DNA of 64,000 nt from Cohnella sp. AR92 (GCF_003990975.1 NZ_RZJR01000003.1:124001-188000); one strand, 5' to 3'. Positions 17,032 to 26,069 are shown, numbered from the stretch's first letter. The notes: a model not told the origin generated them from the letters alone. A program made the numbers and translations.

Positions 17032-17961
17032 GTGAACGTTTATTTCAACCATGACGGCGGCGGCGACGATTTTGTCGCATTGCTGCTCCTACTTCAGATG
17101 CAGGACGTCCAATTGACGGGCGTATCGGTTATCGCGGCAGACGGTTATCTTGAGCCTTCGTTCGATGCGAGCCGCAAGATTATCGATCGTTTCGGCAAGA
17201 CGGCCGTAGAGGTCGCCAAGTCCGACTCGAGAGGCAAGAACCCGTTCCCGAAGGAATGGAGATTGCACAGCTTCTATGTAGATGCTTTCCCGATTCTGAA
17301 CGAATCCGGCAAGATGGACGCTCCGGTATCCGAGCTTCCTGCCCATCATCACCTTATCGAGAAGGTTCGCGCGACGGCGGGCAAGACGACGATGCTGCTG
17401 ACCGGACCGCTTACGGATCTGGCTCGGGCGCTTGACGAGGCTCCGGATATCGAAGAGAAGATCGACCGCGTCGTCTGGATGGGGGGAACCTTCCTTCCGC
17501 AGGGCAATGTGATGGAGCCGGAGCATGACGGAACCGCGGAATGGAACGCCTTCTGGGATCCGGAAGCGGTGGCGCGCGTATGGAAGAGCTCGCTGCGCAT
17601 CGACATGGTTGCGCTCGAGAGCACGAATCAGGTTCCGCTCACCCTCGATGTCCGCAACGCTTGGGCCAAGCAGCGCAAGTATGATGCGATCGATTTCGTG
17701 GGACAATGTTATGCGCTGGTCCCGCCGCTCATTTTCTTCGAGACGAACTCCACCTATTATCTGTGGGACGTTCTGACCGCCGCATACATAGGCAAGCCGG
17801 ACCTGGTCAAGGTCAAGACGGTCAACAGCGTGGTGTACACCGACGGCGTCCGCCAGGGCCGTACGCAGGAATCGCCGGAAGGCCGCCCGGTTAATCTGAT
17901 TTATGACGTTGACCGCGACGCTTTCTTCGATTATATTACGGAATTGATGAAACAAGCCTAA
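17032..17961 (+). CDS. Nucleoside hydrolase (IunH family)
   Basis: A 309-residue enzyme that splits ribonucleosides into base and ribose. The N-terminal calcium site reads NHDGGGDD instead of the common DTDPGIDD; this variant still keeps the closing Asp pair. Further family motifs are MLLTGPLTDLARAL, VVWMGGTF and EWNAFWDPEA; the late Asp site is in the IYDVDRDAF region. GTG at 17032 follows GGAGG (17022-17026) by 5 bp; the in-frame GTG at 17020 would include the ribosome binding site. It is the first gene of an apparent operon with a nucleoside importer, so the imported nucleosides are likely its substrates. Confidence 0.88.
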   Translation: MNVYFNHDGGGDDFVALLLLLQMQDVQLTGVSVIAADGYLEPSFDASRKIIDRFGKTAVEVAKSDSRGKNPFPKEWRLHSFYVDAFPILNESGKMDAPVSELPAHHHLIEKVRATAGKTTMLLTGPLTDLARALDEAPDIEEKIDRVVWMGGTFLPQGNVMEPEHDGTAEWNAFWDPEAVARVWKSSLRIDMVALESTNQVPLTLDVRNAWAKQRKYDAIDFVGQCYALVPPLIFFETNSTYYLWDVLTAAYIGKPDLVKVKTVNSVVYTDGVRQGRTQESPEGRPVNLIYDVDRDAFFDYITELMKQA

Positions 17962-17981
17962 TGACCTAGGTATTACGCGAA

Positions 17982-18012
17982 CGAGCGAACCTCCTTCGAC
18001 GAGTTTCGCTCG
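17982..18012 (+). other. Hairpin between nucleoside hydrolase and the binding-protein gene
   Basis: CGAGCGAA (17982-17989) pairs with TTCGCTCG (18005-18012) across a 15-nt loop. There is no T-tract, so a processing or stability role is more likely than termination. Confidence 0.45.
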
Positions 18013-18054
18013 GCGCACTAAATACATGACATGAAGTGGGGAGAGGATTGTAGA

Positions 18055-19158
18055 ATGAAAAAGAAAAGTCTGAAGTCTGCAGGTATGCTTCTAGCGGTTG
18101 TGACGTCCCTGACCATGGTGCTGTCCGGTTGCGGCAGCAAGAACAACAACAACAATGGGGCGGCTAGCCCGTCCGCAAGCGCGCCGGCCAGCGAATCCGC
18201 CAGCCCGAGCGCTTCGCCAAGCGATTCCGGCACCGGCACGACGATCGACGCCAAGGGCATGAAGATCGGCATGGCGACGGATACCGGCGGCGTCAACGAC
18301 AAGTCCTTCAACCAACAAGCATGGGAAGCACTGCAGAAGGTCGCTAACGACACGGGCGCAGAAGCGAAGTACCTGGAATCCAAGAAGGATTCCGACTACC
18401 AGCCGAACCTGAACTCCTTCGTAAAGAACGGTTATACGCTGACTTGGGGCATCGGGTTCCTGTTCGCGGACGCGATGAAGACGATCGCCGAGCAGAATCC
18501 GGACGCTAAGCTTGCCCTGATCGACTCCTCCGTGGACGCGCCGAACGTGGAATCCGTTCTGTTCAAGGAGAACGAAGGTTCCTACCTCGTCGGTATCGTT
18601 GCGGGCCTGACGACGAAGACGAACAAGATCGGCTTCGTCGGCGGCATGGAGCTTCCGGTCATCAAGAAGTTCGAAGTCGGCTTCAAGGCTGGCGTCGCGG
18701 CGGTTAACCCGAATGCGACCGTTACGAGCAACTACGTAGGCGATTTCAGCAAGCCTGACCTTGGCAAGCTGGCAGCGGCAACGCTGTATGACGGCGGCGC
18801 CGACATCATCTTCCACGCTGCGGGCGGCAGCGGCAACGGCGTCTTCACCGAAGCCAAGGATCGCTTGAAGTCCGGCAACAAGGTATGGGTTATCGGCGTC
18901 GACAAGGACCAATCCCTTGAGTTCGGCAACGAAATCACCCTGACTTCCATGATGAAGAAGGTTGACGAAGCCGTAACGAAGGTAACTCTCGACACGCTGT
19001 CCGGCAACTTCAAGGGCGGCACGGTCGAACTCGGCCTTAAGGAAGGCGGCGTAGGCCTGCCGGTTGAGAACCCGAACGTTCCGAAGGACGTTCTGGACAA
19101 GGTCGAAGAGTACAAACAAAAAATCATCAGCGGTGAAATCACTGTTCCTACAGAATAA
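18055..19158 (+). CDS. nupN: BmpA/PnrA-type nucleoside-binding lipoprotein
   Basis: A 367-residue extracellular solute-binding lipoprotein of the basic membrane protein family. The signal ends in the lipobox VLSGC with Cys at residue 26, followed by a Ser/Pro/Ala linker. The mature part begins KIGMATDTGGVNDKSFNQQAWEAL, the hallmark of nucleoside-binding Bmp proteins (the DKSFN segment contacts the nucleoside). I use the ATG at 18055 with AGAGG 8 bp upstream; an ATG at 18031 would precede the signal with acidic residues. It is the binding protein of the importer encoded next, homologous to guanosine importer NupNOPQ of Bacillus. Confidence 0.9.
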   Translation: MKKKSLKSAGMLLAVVTSLTMVLSGCGSKNNNNNGAASPSASAPASESASPSASPSDSGTGTTIDAKGMKIGMATDTGGVNDKSFNQQAWEALQKVANDTGAEAKYLESKKDSDYQPNLNSFVKNGYTLTWGIGFLFADAMKTIAEQNPDAKLALIDSSVDAPNVESVLFKENEGSYLVGIVAGLTTKTNKIGFVGGMELPVIKKFEVGFKAGVAAVNPNATVTSNYVGDFSKPDLGKLAAATLYDGGADIIFHAAGGSGNGVFTEAKDRLKSGNKVWVIGVDKDQSLEFGNEITLTSMMKKVDEAVTKVTLDTLSGNFKGGTVELGLKEGGVGLPVENPNVPKDVLDKVEEYKQKIISGEITVPTE

Positions 19159-19177
19159 TTCGCAGCCGATCAGCCGC

Positions 19178-19270
19178 AAGGACAAGGCAGCAGTTCGCCT
19201 TGTCCTTGTTCCATTTAATCATTCAGGAGCGGATAAATAGCTGCAGGCGGTTTATCCATTCCTGAATGAT
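19178..19270 (+). other. Two consecutive RNA hairpins between nupN and nupO
   Basis: Hairpin one is an 11-bp perfect stem (19178-19188 with 19197-19207, loop 8 nt). Hairpin two has an 11-bp outer stem (19218-19228 with 19260-19270), a symmetric 2x2 internal loop and a 7-bp inner stem (19231-19237 with 19251-19257). Neither is followed by a good T-run. Such structures after a binding-protein gene usually stabilise the upstream mRNA or partly terminate, giving more binding protein than ATPase. Confidence 0.6.
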
Positions 19271-19319
19271 CGAATTCCATCGATGATTTGCCTTCATATT
19301 GGAGAGGAGTTGACACGCC

Positions 19320-20864
19320 GTGGGCCAAGCGGTACCGGTTGTCGAATTGAAAGGGATTACGAAGCGCTTCCCGGGCATTGTGGCGAATGACGGCATCAGC
19401 CTTCAATTGCGCAAAGGGGAGATTCACGCGCTCCTTGGGGAGAACGGAGCGGGCAAGTCGACGCTCATGAGCATCTTGTTCGGCTTGTACCAGCCGGATG
19501 AAGGCGAAATACATATCAACGGGGCCAAAGAGACGATCGACGGGCCGGGCAAGGCGATCAAGCTCGGCATCGGGATGGTCCATCAGCACTTTAAGCTCGT
19601 GCAGAACTTTACGGTTGCCGAGAACATCGTCCTGGGCATCGAGCCTCGCAGAGGAATGTCCATCAACTACCGCAAAGCGAACGACAGGGTGCGCGAGCTG
19701 TCCGAGCAATACGGCCTTAAGGTAGATCCTACGGTGCAAGTGCAGGAGATTACCGTCGGCATGCAGCAACGGGTCGAGATCCTGAAGACGCTGTATCGCG
19801 GCGCGGAGATTCTGATCTTCGACGAACCGACAGCGGTTCTGACCGTTCAGGAGATTCAGGAGCTGATGCAGATTCTGCGCAATCTGGCGGCGGAAGGCAA
19901 GTCGATCATCCTGATTACCCATAAGCTCAAGGAGATCATGGAAGTGTCCGACCGGGTCACCGTTATCCGCCGGGGCAAAGTGATCGATACGCTGGTCACC
20001 GCGGAGACGAACGAGAGCGAGTTGGCCGAGAAGATGGTCGGCCGCCGGGTTTCGTTCGAGCTGGAACAGGAACGCTGCGAGCCGGGAGAAGTTCTCGTCA
20101 AGATCAATAATTTGACGGTGCACGGCAGCGACAAGAGCAAAAATATTCTCGAGGATATCACTTTTAACATTCGCGCCGGCGAGATCTACGGTTTGGCCGG
20201 GGTTGACGGCAACGGGCAGCGGGAGCTGGTCGAGGCTATTACCGGTATTCGCCAGATCCATGCGGGCGGCGTGACGCTGGGCAACGTGGATCTTACCCAA
20301 GCGGGCGTACGCGAGCGGATGGTCGCGGGAATCGCCCAGATTCCGGAAGACCGGCAGAAGCACGGGCTCGTGCTGGACTTCAAGGTGAGCGAGAACATGG
20401 TTCTGACTACCTACAAGGATTCGCGTTTCGGCAAGAACGGCTTCCTTAACGAGAAGGAGATCGAGCGGCACGCGGCGAAGCTCACGAGCGAATTCGACGT
20501 TCGCAGCGCCGGCATTCACGTCTCGATGCGCTCTTTGTCCGGGGGCAACCAGCAGAAGGCGATCATCGCCCGCGAGCTGACGCGAGATCCGCAGCTGCTC
20601 ATCGCGGTGCAGCCGACTCGCGGCCTGGATATCGGCGCGATCCAATTCGTGCATGAGCGTCTCATGCAGGCGAAGAACGAAGGCAAGGCGATTCTTCTCA
20701 TCTCTTACGAACTGGACGAGCTCTACAAGATGTCGGACCGAATTGCGGTAATCAACGAAGGACGCATCATGGGCGAGCTGGAACGCGACGAAGTCGACGA
20801 CGAGAAGCTCGGCCTCATGATGGCGGGCAACATCTTGGGCTCTAAAGACGGGGGTGCAGCATGA
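19320..20864 (+). CDS. nupO: Nucleoside ABC transporter ATPase (double ATPase domain)
   Basis: A 514-residue protein with two fused ATPase domains, as in RbsA/BmpA-type importers. Domain one has Walker A GENGAGKST, signature ITVGMQQRVEILKTL and Walker B ILIFDEPTAVL. Domain two has a divergent Walker A (AGVDGNGQRE) and a signature LSGGNQQKAIIARELTRDPQLLIAVQPTRGLD, where the Walker B catalytic Glu is replaced by Gln (AVQPT), as is common in this subfamily. GTG start at 19320 with GGAGAGGAG upstream. It overlaps nupP by 4 bp. Confidence 0.9.
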   Translation: MGQAVPVVELKGITKRFPGIVANDGISLQLRKGEIHALLGENGAGKSTLMSILFGLYQPDEGEIHINGAKETIDGPGKAIKLGIGMVHQHFKLVQNFTVAENIVLGIEPRRGMSINYRKANDRVRELSEQYGLKVDPTVQVQEITVGMQQRVEILKTLYRGAEILIFDEPTAVLTVQEIQELMQILRNLAAEGKSIILITHKLKEIMEVSDRVTVIRRGKVIDTLVTAETNESELAEKMVGRRVSFELEQERCEPGEVLVKINNLTVHGSDKSKNILEDITFNIRAGEIYGLAGVDGNGQRELVEAITGIRQIHAGGVTLGNVDLTQAGVRERMVAGIAQIPEDRQKHGLVLDFKVSENMVLTTYKDSRFGKNGFLNEKEIERHAAKLTSEFDVRSAGIHVSMRSLSGGNQQKAIIARELTRDPQLLIAVQPTRGLDIGAIQFVHERLMQAKNEGKAILLISYELDELYKMSDRIAVINEGRIMGELERDEVDDEKLGLMMAGNILGSKDGGAA

Positions 20865-21964
20865 GCGAGAATCAAAGCGTTAGAAAATGGAGCCGGATCT
20901 TCGTCGCATCCAGCATATGGGTGCCGATCATCGCCATCATCCTGGGGTTGATCTGCGGCGCGATCGTCATGTGGATCGGCGGATTCAACGCGTGGGATGC
21001 CTACTCCGCGTTGTTCAAGAAAGTGTTCGGCTCGAAGTACGATATCGGCGAGACGATTCGGACGATAACCCCGCTATTGTTCACCGGATTATCGGTCGGC
21101 TTCGCGTTCCGTGCGGGATTGTTCAACATCGGCGCGGACGGCCAATTCATCATGGGGATGACCGGAGCGACGATCCTGGGCATTAAGATCGACTTCCTGC
21201 CTTGGATTCTCCACGCTCCGATCGCCGTACTCGGCGGTATGATCGTGGGCGGCCTCTGGGGCGCGCTGGCCGGTTATTTGAAGTCGAGCCGCGGCGTCAA
21301 CGAAGTTATCTCCTGCATCATGTTGAATTGGATCGCCCTTTATTTATCCAACTACTTAATTCGCACGCTTGTCCTTAAGCAAGGATCTCAGCGCTCGGAG
21401 GAGATCCAAAGCAGCGCGTCGATGTCGATCGACTGGCTGTCGAAGGCGATGGACAACGCCCGCATGGACTGGGGCATCGTGTTCGGCTTGATCTGCACTA
21501 GCCTCTTCTACATCATCCTGTGGCGAACGAAGCAAGGCTACGAGCTCCGCGCGGTAGGCTTCAATCCGGAAGCCGCCCGTTTCTCCGGCATCAACGTCTC
21601 GAAGAACATGCTGAAGTCGATGATGATCTCCGGAATGATCGCCGGTCTTGGCGGAGTGTTCGAAGTGCTGGGCGTCTTCCACTATCAGGTCATCAGCGCG
21701 GCATCCTCCGGCTACGGCTTCGACGGCATCGCGGTCGCGCTGCTCGGCGGCAACCATCCGGTCGGCATTCTGCTCAGCTCGATTCTGTTCGGCGTACTGA
21801 CCTACGGCTCCGCGGGCATGAACTTCACGGCCGGCGTTCCGACCGAGATCGTCCGCATCGTGATCGGCTGCGTGATTTTCTTCGTGGCTTCGCAGGGCTT
21901 GATCCAGATGCTCTATAAGCCGTTTACGGCTCGCCGAGACGCGAAGCGGAAGGAGGCTGCGTAA
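20861..21964 (+). CDS. nupP: Nucleoside ABC transporter permease
   Basis: A 367-residue integral membrane protein of the branched-chain amino acid/BmpA permease family, with an N-terminal helix, a segment GLSVGFAFRAGLFNIGADGQF characteristic of nucleoside permeases, and the cytoplasmic GLGGVFEVLGVF coupling region. It overlaps nupO by 4 bp (ATGA) and is followed 2 bp later by nupQ, so the three importer genes form one translational unit. The related Bacillus NupP works in guanosine/purine nucleoside uptake; here the substrate is inferred from homology and from the hydrolase and deaminase genes nearby. Confidence 0.9.
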   Translation: MSENQSVRKWSRIFVASSIWVPIIAIILGLICGAIVMWIGGFNAWDAYSALFKKVFGSKYDIGETIRTITPLLFTGLSVGFAFRAGLFNIGADGQFIMGMTGATILGIKIDFLPWILHAPIAVLGGMIVGGLWGALAGYLKSSRGVNEVISCIMLNWIALYLSNYLIRTLVLKQGSQRSEEIQSSASMSIDWLSKAMDNARMDWGIVFGLICTSLFYIILWRTKQGYELRAVGFNPEAARFSGINVSKNMLKSMMISGMIAGLGGVFEVLGVFHYQVISAASSGYGFDGIAVALLGGNHPVGILLSSILFGVLTYGSAGMNFTAGVPTEIVRIVIGCVIFFVASQGLIQMLYKPFTARRDAKRKEAA

Positions 21965-21965
21965 G

Positions 21966-22931
21966 ATGGATTGGCTTAATGACATCGCGAATCTCACCAA
22001 CTCGACCTTCGTCTTTACGACAGCTCTTATCTTCGGAGCCATGGGCGGTCTGTTCAGCGAACGCTCCGGGGTGTTCAATATCGGCCTGGAAGGCATGATG
22101 ACCGGCGGCGCGTTCGGCGCGGCGATCGGGGCGTATTACGCCGAGCAGTCGGGGCTGACGAGTTCGGCTCCATGGCTGGGTATCCTGGCCGGCATCGCCT
22201 GCAGCGTCGTGTTCGCTTTGCTGCTTGCCTATACGACGGTTACCTTGAAGGCGAATCAAGCCATCGTCGGAGTCGTCATCAATATCCTTGCCGTCGCGGT
22301 TACGCTCTATTTGGTCAAAGTCATTTTCAACGGAGCCGGCGATACGGATACGTTGAATAACGTCCTGGACAAGTGGGCGATTCCGGTTCTCTCGGATATT
22401 CCGTTCTTCGGCAAGGCATTGTTCAATACGTATCCGACGACATACATGGCTTACCTGCTCGTTCCGATCAGCGCCTACGTGTTGTATAAGACGCCGTTCG
22501 GCCTTCGCCTTCGTTCCGTGGGCGAGCATCCGGGGGCTGCGGATACGGTCGGCATTAACGTCATCAAGTACCGCTATATCGGCGTTATCCTCAGCGGCGT
22601 TCTTGCCGGGATCGGCGGAGCGACCATTACGCTGACGACGACGGCGAACTTCTCCCACACCACCGTATCCGGCCAAGGCTTTATCGCGCTCGCCGCGATG
22701 ATCTTCGGACGCTGGAACCCATGGGGAGTGCTCGGCGCGACGTTCTTCTTCGGGATGGCGCAGGCGCTGCGGAACTTCGTTAAGCTGTACGACTGGTCCA
22801 AGGATATCCCGATGGAATTCCTGTACATGCTTCCATACGTCTTGACGCTGCTCGTGCTCGCCGGAGCCGTGGGCAAGGGCGTGAAGGGGCCGGCTGCCGC
22901 CGGGGAAGCCTACGACCCGTCCAAACGATAG
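21966..22931 (+). CDS. nupQ: Nucleoside ABC transporter permease
   Basis: The 321-residue second permease of the nucleoside importer. It carries GGLFSERSGVFNIGLEGMMTGGAFGAA, the sister motif of that in nupP, and conserved GVLAGIGGATITLT and GQGFIALAAMIFGRWNP segments of the BmpA-associated permease. The start codon at 21966 is immediately behind the nupP stop. A strong terminator 26 bp after its stop closes the operon. Confidence 0.9.
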   Translation: MDWLNDIANLTNSTFVFTTALIFGAMGGLFSERSGVFNIGLEGMMTGGAFGAAIGAYYAEQSGLTSSAPWLGILAGIACSVVFALLLAYTTVTLKANQAIVGVVINILAVAVTLYLVKVIFNGAGDTDTLNNVLDKWAIPVLSDIPFFGKALFNTYPTTYMAYLLVPISAYVLYKTPFGLRLRSVGEHPGAADTVGINVIKYRYIGVILSGVLAGIGGATITLTTTANFSHTTVSGQGFIALAAMIFGRWNPWGVLGATFFFGMAQALRNFVKLYDWSKDIPMEFLYMLPYVLTLLVLAGAVGKGVKGPAAAGEAYDPSKR

Positions 22932-22956
22932 CTTGAAATATTGCAGCAACGAGCAA

Positions 22957-23005
22957 AGCCAATCGTTCCATCCGCCTTGCGGGGCGGGGAACGATTGGCT
23001 TTTTT
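22957..23005 (+). terminator. Intrinsic terminator of the nucleoside operon
   Basis: A perfect 13-bp stem (22957-22969 with 22988-23000) is followed by a run of T (23000-23005). Confidence 0.9.
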
Positions 23006-23133
23006 GGTTTGCGATTACTCAGTATCGCGCTTTATGAATGATGTCTTGCATAGCGGATTTATGGTGCTTAGCTTTGCTCTTAGCTCTATTCACTATGTCT
23101 TTGTGCAATTCGCTTTGCGCTTTGCACTGTGGT

Positions 23134-24384
23134 TTAAGCGCTTTGAGCCGATTGGGCTTGGACTTGGCGGGAAGGTCGGGAAGGTCTGCGATGCAGGAGC
23201 AAATAATACACCAGAGCACCGATCAGGACCGACACGATCCCGCACAGATACATGATTCGATTGTTCGTCGCCGTAGCGATGCCGCCCAGCAGGGCGGACC
23301 CGATGCCGATGCCGCCGTCGAAGAAAATAAAGTACGTGGCGGTGGCGAGCCCTACTTTGGATTTCGGCGCGCTTTGAACGGCGATTGTCTGCAGGCATGG
23401 CGACAGGCTCCCGAAACCGAGCCCGATGACGGCGCCGGACAGCAGGAACAGGAAACCGGAATGGGCGGTGGCCAGCACGGCCAGTCCGATAACGTAAAGC
23501 GCGATCGTCGGGTACACCAAGTAGTTGCGGGGCAAGCGGTCGAACAGCTTGCCCGTGAACGGACGAGCGGCGACGATCATGACGGCGTAGACGATAAAGT
23601 AGTAGCTCGAATACGACTTCAGTCCGATCTCATCGGCGTAGCTCGGAACGAACGATAGAATGCTGGCATAAGCGATCGCGAGGAACATCGCCACCAGGGA
23701 GATGGGGATCGAGCTTGGCTCGATGTAGTTCCTCCAATTAAACCGCTCCTTCGCCGCTCCGGATTTGGATGGCGCCGGCCTATCGGCCGCTGCGGCGGGA
23801 ACGGATTTGGCCTGGCTGCGAACAAGACGTATCGAGAGCAGCATGCCGATCACGCAGAAAGCCGACAATAAGTAGAACAGCGTGTTGAAGTTTACGTTCT
23901 GGATAATAAGCAGTCCGATGAACGGCCCGAGCACCATGGCCAGGTTCATGAACAGCGTATAATAGCCCAAACCTTCGCCTTTGCGGTTGTCCGGAATGAA
24001 TTCCGTAACGATCGTCCCGTTCGCCGTCGTGGCGGCTCCGAAGCTGAAGCCGTGAATGAAACGAAGAAGCAGCAGCACGCCGAAGCCGGATATCATCGGG
24101 TAGAAGAAGCTGCAGACCATAAAGACGGCCGTCGCGACCAGCATAATGGTTAACCGCATGGGTCCATCCATCCAGCGCCCGGCGAACGGCCTCATGATAA
24201 CCGCCGCAATGACGAAGGTCGTCAGCACCAGACCCGCTTGCTGCTGGTTGCCGCCCAGATGGTCCGTAACGAAGGTGGGCAGAGTAGCGGTCATCGAATA
24301 GAACGTGATAAAGAAGAAAAAGCTGCTAAAACAAATAAACAAGAAATTGCGCGTCCATAATCGTTGCTGTGGTTCCAAATTCAT
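23134..24384 (-). CDS. Major facilitator superfamily transporter (probable drug/metabolite exporter)
   Basis: A 416-residue, 12-helix MFS protein. The loop 2-3 motif (AVIMRPFAGRWMDG) and the repeated version in the second half (RPFTGKLFDRLPRN) are typical of the drug:proton antiporter group, and the mid-protein motif GFGSLSPCLQTIAVQSAP lies in the second half. A cytosolic Lys/Pro-rich loop links the halves (about residues 200-220). The gene lies 14 bp downstream of a MarR-type regulator on the same strand, so it is probably the target of that repressor. The exported compound is unknown. Confidence 0.87.
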   Translation of the reverse strand: MNLEPQQRLWTRNFLFICFSSFFFFITFYSMTATLPTFVTDHLGGNQQQAGLVLTTFVIAAVIMRPFAGRWMDGPMRLTIMLVATAVFMVCSFFYPMISGFGVLLLLRFIHGFSFGAATTANGTIVTEFIPDNRKGEGLGYYTLFMNLAMVLGPFIGLLIIQNVNFNTLFYLLSAFCVIGMLLSIRLVRSQAKSVPAAAADRPAPSKSGAAKERFNWRNYIEPSSIPISLVAMFLAIAYASILSFVPSYADEIGLKSYSSYYFIVYAVMIVAARPFTGKLFDRLPRNYLVYPTIALYVIGLAVLATAHSGFLFLLSGAVIGLGFGSLSPCLQTIAVQSAPKSKVGLATATYFIFFDGGIGIGSALLGGIATATNNRIMYLCGIVSVLIGALVYYLLLHRRPSRPSRQVQAQSAQSA

Positions 24385-24398
24385 TCGCCTTCTTTGTG

Positions 24399-24842
24399 TT
24401 AGTCTAGTTTGTCTCCAAGATGCTTGCTTGCGTTGGCGGCAATGCGGTTGAGAAGCTCTTTGAGCGCGGATAACTCGGACGGGGATAAATCTTCGGTGAC
24501 GAGAGAGACGGCTTCCTCTTCCAGAGGAGCGACGGCTTCATAGACGCTTCTGCCCATCTCGGTAACTCTCGGGAGATAAGAACGCCGATCCTCCGGATTG
24601 ACCTGGCGGACGACCAAGCCTTTCCGTTCCAATTGATCCAGGATGCGGGTGACATTCGTTTGATCCTTGCTCACTCGAACGGCCAGGTCTTTCTGGCTGA
24701 TGCCTTCTTCTTCGCACAGGCGGGCAAGAACGGACCATTGCTCGGTCGTTACTTCGGAGGAAGCCAAGCGATTGCTTAGAAGTTGCGTTACTCTGCGACC
24801 GGTGCGGTTGATAAGGAAGCCGATGGAGTCGTCAAGCTTCAT
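24399..24842 (-). CDS. MarR-family transcriptional repressor
   Basis: A 147-residue MarR protein: helical start IGFLINRTGRRVTQLLSNRLA, recognition region GISQKDLAVRVSKDQTNVTRILDQLERKGLVVR and the wing DRRSYLPRVTEMG. The ATG at 24842 follows GAGG by 11 bp; an in-frame ATG at 24929 lies upstream of the promoter elements and is rejected. It is preceded by a full-consensus promoter with a TTGCTATAGCAA palindrome just downstream of the -10 box, so it most likely represses itself and the MFS exporter 14 bp downstream. The inducing ligand is unknown. Confidence 0.88.
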   Translation of the reverse strand: MKLDDSIGFLINRTGRRVTQLLSNRLASSEVTTEQWSVLARLCEEEGISQKDLAVRVSKDQTNVTRILDQLERKGLVVRQVNPEDRRSYLPRVTEMGRSVYEAVAPLEEEAVSLVTEDLSPSELSALKELLNRIAANASKHLGDKLD

Positions 24843-24879
24843 GGCTGCAGCCCTCGCTTTCATGTAGTTTTCAATATAG

Positions 24880-24923
24880 TTGCTATAGCAATTAATTATA
24901 GGTCGGATAGTTTCGGGTGTCAA
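24880..24923 (-). promoter_or_regulatory. Consensus sigma-A promoter with MarR operator
   Basis: On the minus strand TTGACA (24918-24923) and TATAAT (24895-24900) are both perfect and 17 bp apart. The 12-bp palindrome TTGCTATAGCAA (24880-24891) starts 3 bp after the -10 box and covers the transcription start. A promoter this strong normally needs tight repression, which fits an autoregulated MarR gene. Confidence 0.85.
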
Positions 24924-25029
24924 TATCATGCGCGCTCTTATGAGGCGTTAGCCGTCGACTTGAACATTGCGGCGGATGTTGATAATCTGTTGTCAGGTCA
25001 ACCGAAATCGATGGAGAGAGGCAGCAATC

Positions 25030-26001
25030 ATGATTACTCGCAAGATTACCGCTTCGGAGAGCGGCAAGAGGCTGCATCGTTACCTGCGCAACCTGATGCC
25101 GAACATTCCGCTGGGTCAAATTTATAAGATGATCGACCAAGGCAAGGCGAAAGTGAACGGCAAGCGCAAGAACCAGAACTACGAGCTCGCCGCGGGAGAC
25201 GAGCTTACTCTGTACGTCGAAGAATCCCAGTACGAAGAAGCCTCCAAGGGGCAGAAAAAAACGAAGTATATCGGGGTTAATGCGAACATTGACGTGATTT
25301 ACGAGGACGACCAGCTGCTGGTCGTGTTGAAGCCGGCTGGCATGCTCACGCATCCGGACAGCTCGGATCAGAAGGATACGCTCGTCAATCGCGTTCATGC
25401 GTATCTGTACCGGAAGGGAGAGCTCGACAGCCAGCTGTTCATGCCGGCGACGGCCAACCGGCTGGACCGCAACACCAGCGGAATCGTGCTCGTCGGCAAG
25501 ACGGCGGGAATGCTTCATCAGCTGAACCAGTGGATTCAGAAGCATGAGATGGAGAAGTACTACGTAACGATTGTGGAAGGACGCCTTGAAGGAGAAGGGA
25601 CTCTGACCGGCAGCTTGATTCGCGACGAGAAGAGCAACCGGACGCTTGTTGCCGGGTCGAAGGGCAGCAAGGCGATTGGCGCGAATCCCGAGCAAGAGAA
25701 ATCGGCGACGACCCATTATCGGGCTTTGCAGCAAGGCAAAGGCTACACGCTTATCGAAGTCGAGCTGGTGAGCGGCCGAACGCATCAGATCCGTACTCAC
25801 CTTCAGAGCATCGGGCATTCGCTGCTGGGCGATGTCAAATACGGAGGCAAGCCGTTCGCGGGGGTCAATCACCAGCTGCTCCATGCTTGGAGAGTGAAGC
25901 TTCCGGACGGGCGGGAGTTCCGCGCTCCGGTTCCCGCGCTCATGCGGTCGACGATGGAGCGCGCGGGACTGTCGTTGCAGCAGCTCCAGGGCGAAGCGTG
26001 A
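25030..26001 (+). CDS. RluA-family 23S/tRNA pseudouridine synthase
   Basis: A 323-residue enzyme that isomerises uridine to pseudouridine in structured RNA. Residues 1-75 form an S4-like RNA-binding domain (GKRLHRYLRNLMPNIPLGQIYKMIDQGKAKVNGKR); the catalytic domain has the signature NRLDRNTSGIVL, with the nucleophilic Asp, and the later SGRTHQIRTHL segment. ATG at 25030 follows AGAGAGG by 8 bp; an in-frame ATG at 24967 adds 21 unlikely residues. Which uridine it modifies cannot be told; RluC/RluD-type rRNA sites are the usual targets. It stands alone, with its own terminator. Confidence 0.9.
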   Translation: MITRKITASESGKRLHRYLRNLMPNIPLGQIYKMIDQGKAKVNGKRKNQNYELAAGDELTLYVEESQYEEASKGQKKTKYIGVNANIDVIYEDDQLLVVLKPAGMLTHPDSSDQKDTLVNRVHAYLYRKGELDSQLFMPATANRLDRNTSGIVLVGKTAGMLHQLNQWIQKHEMEKYYVTIVEGRLEGEGTLTGSLIRDEKSNRTLVAGSKGSKAIGANPEQEKSATTHYRALQQGKGYTLIEVELVSGRTHQIRTHLQSIGHSLLGDVKYGGKPFAGVNHQLLHAWRVKLPDGREFRAPVPALMRSTMERAGLSLQQLQGEA

Positions 26002-26038
26002 TCGCTCGCTATTCATTAGAACCAACAGCCTATAGGAG

Positions 26039-26069
26039 AAGGTCATCCGAACGATCGGGTGACCTTTTT
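26039..26069 (+). terminator. Intrinsic terminator after the pseudouridine synthase
   Basis: A 12-bp stem (26039-26050 with 26055-26066, one G-T pair) with a 4-nt loop runs into TTTTTG. Confidence 0.85.

Noticed and set aside
24843..24929. The longer start of the MarR regulator at 24929
   Set aside because: It would place the -10 box and operator inside the coding sequence; the ATG at 24842 has a ribosome binding site and the family length.
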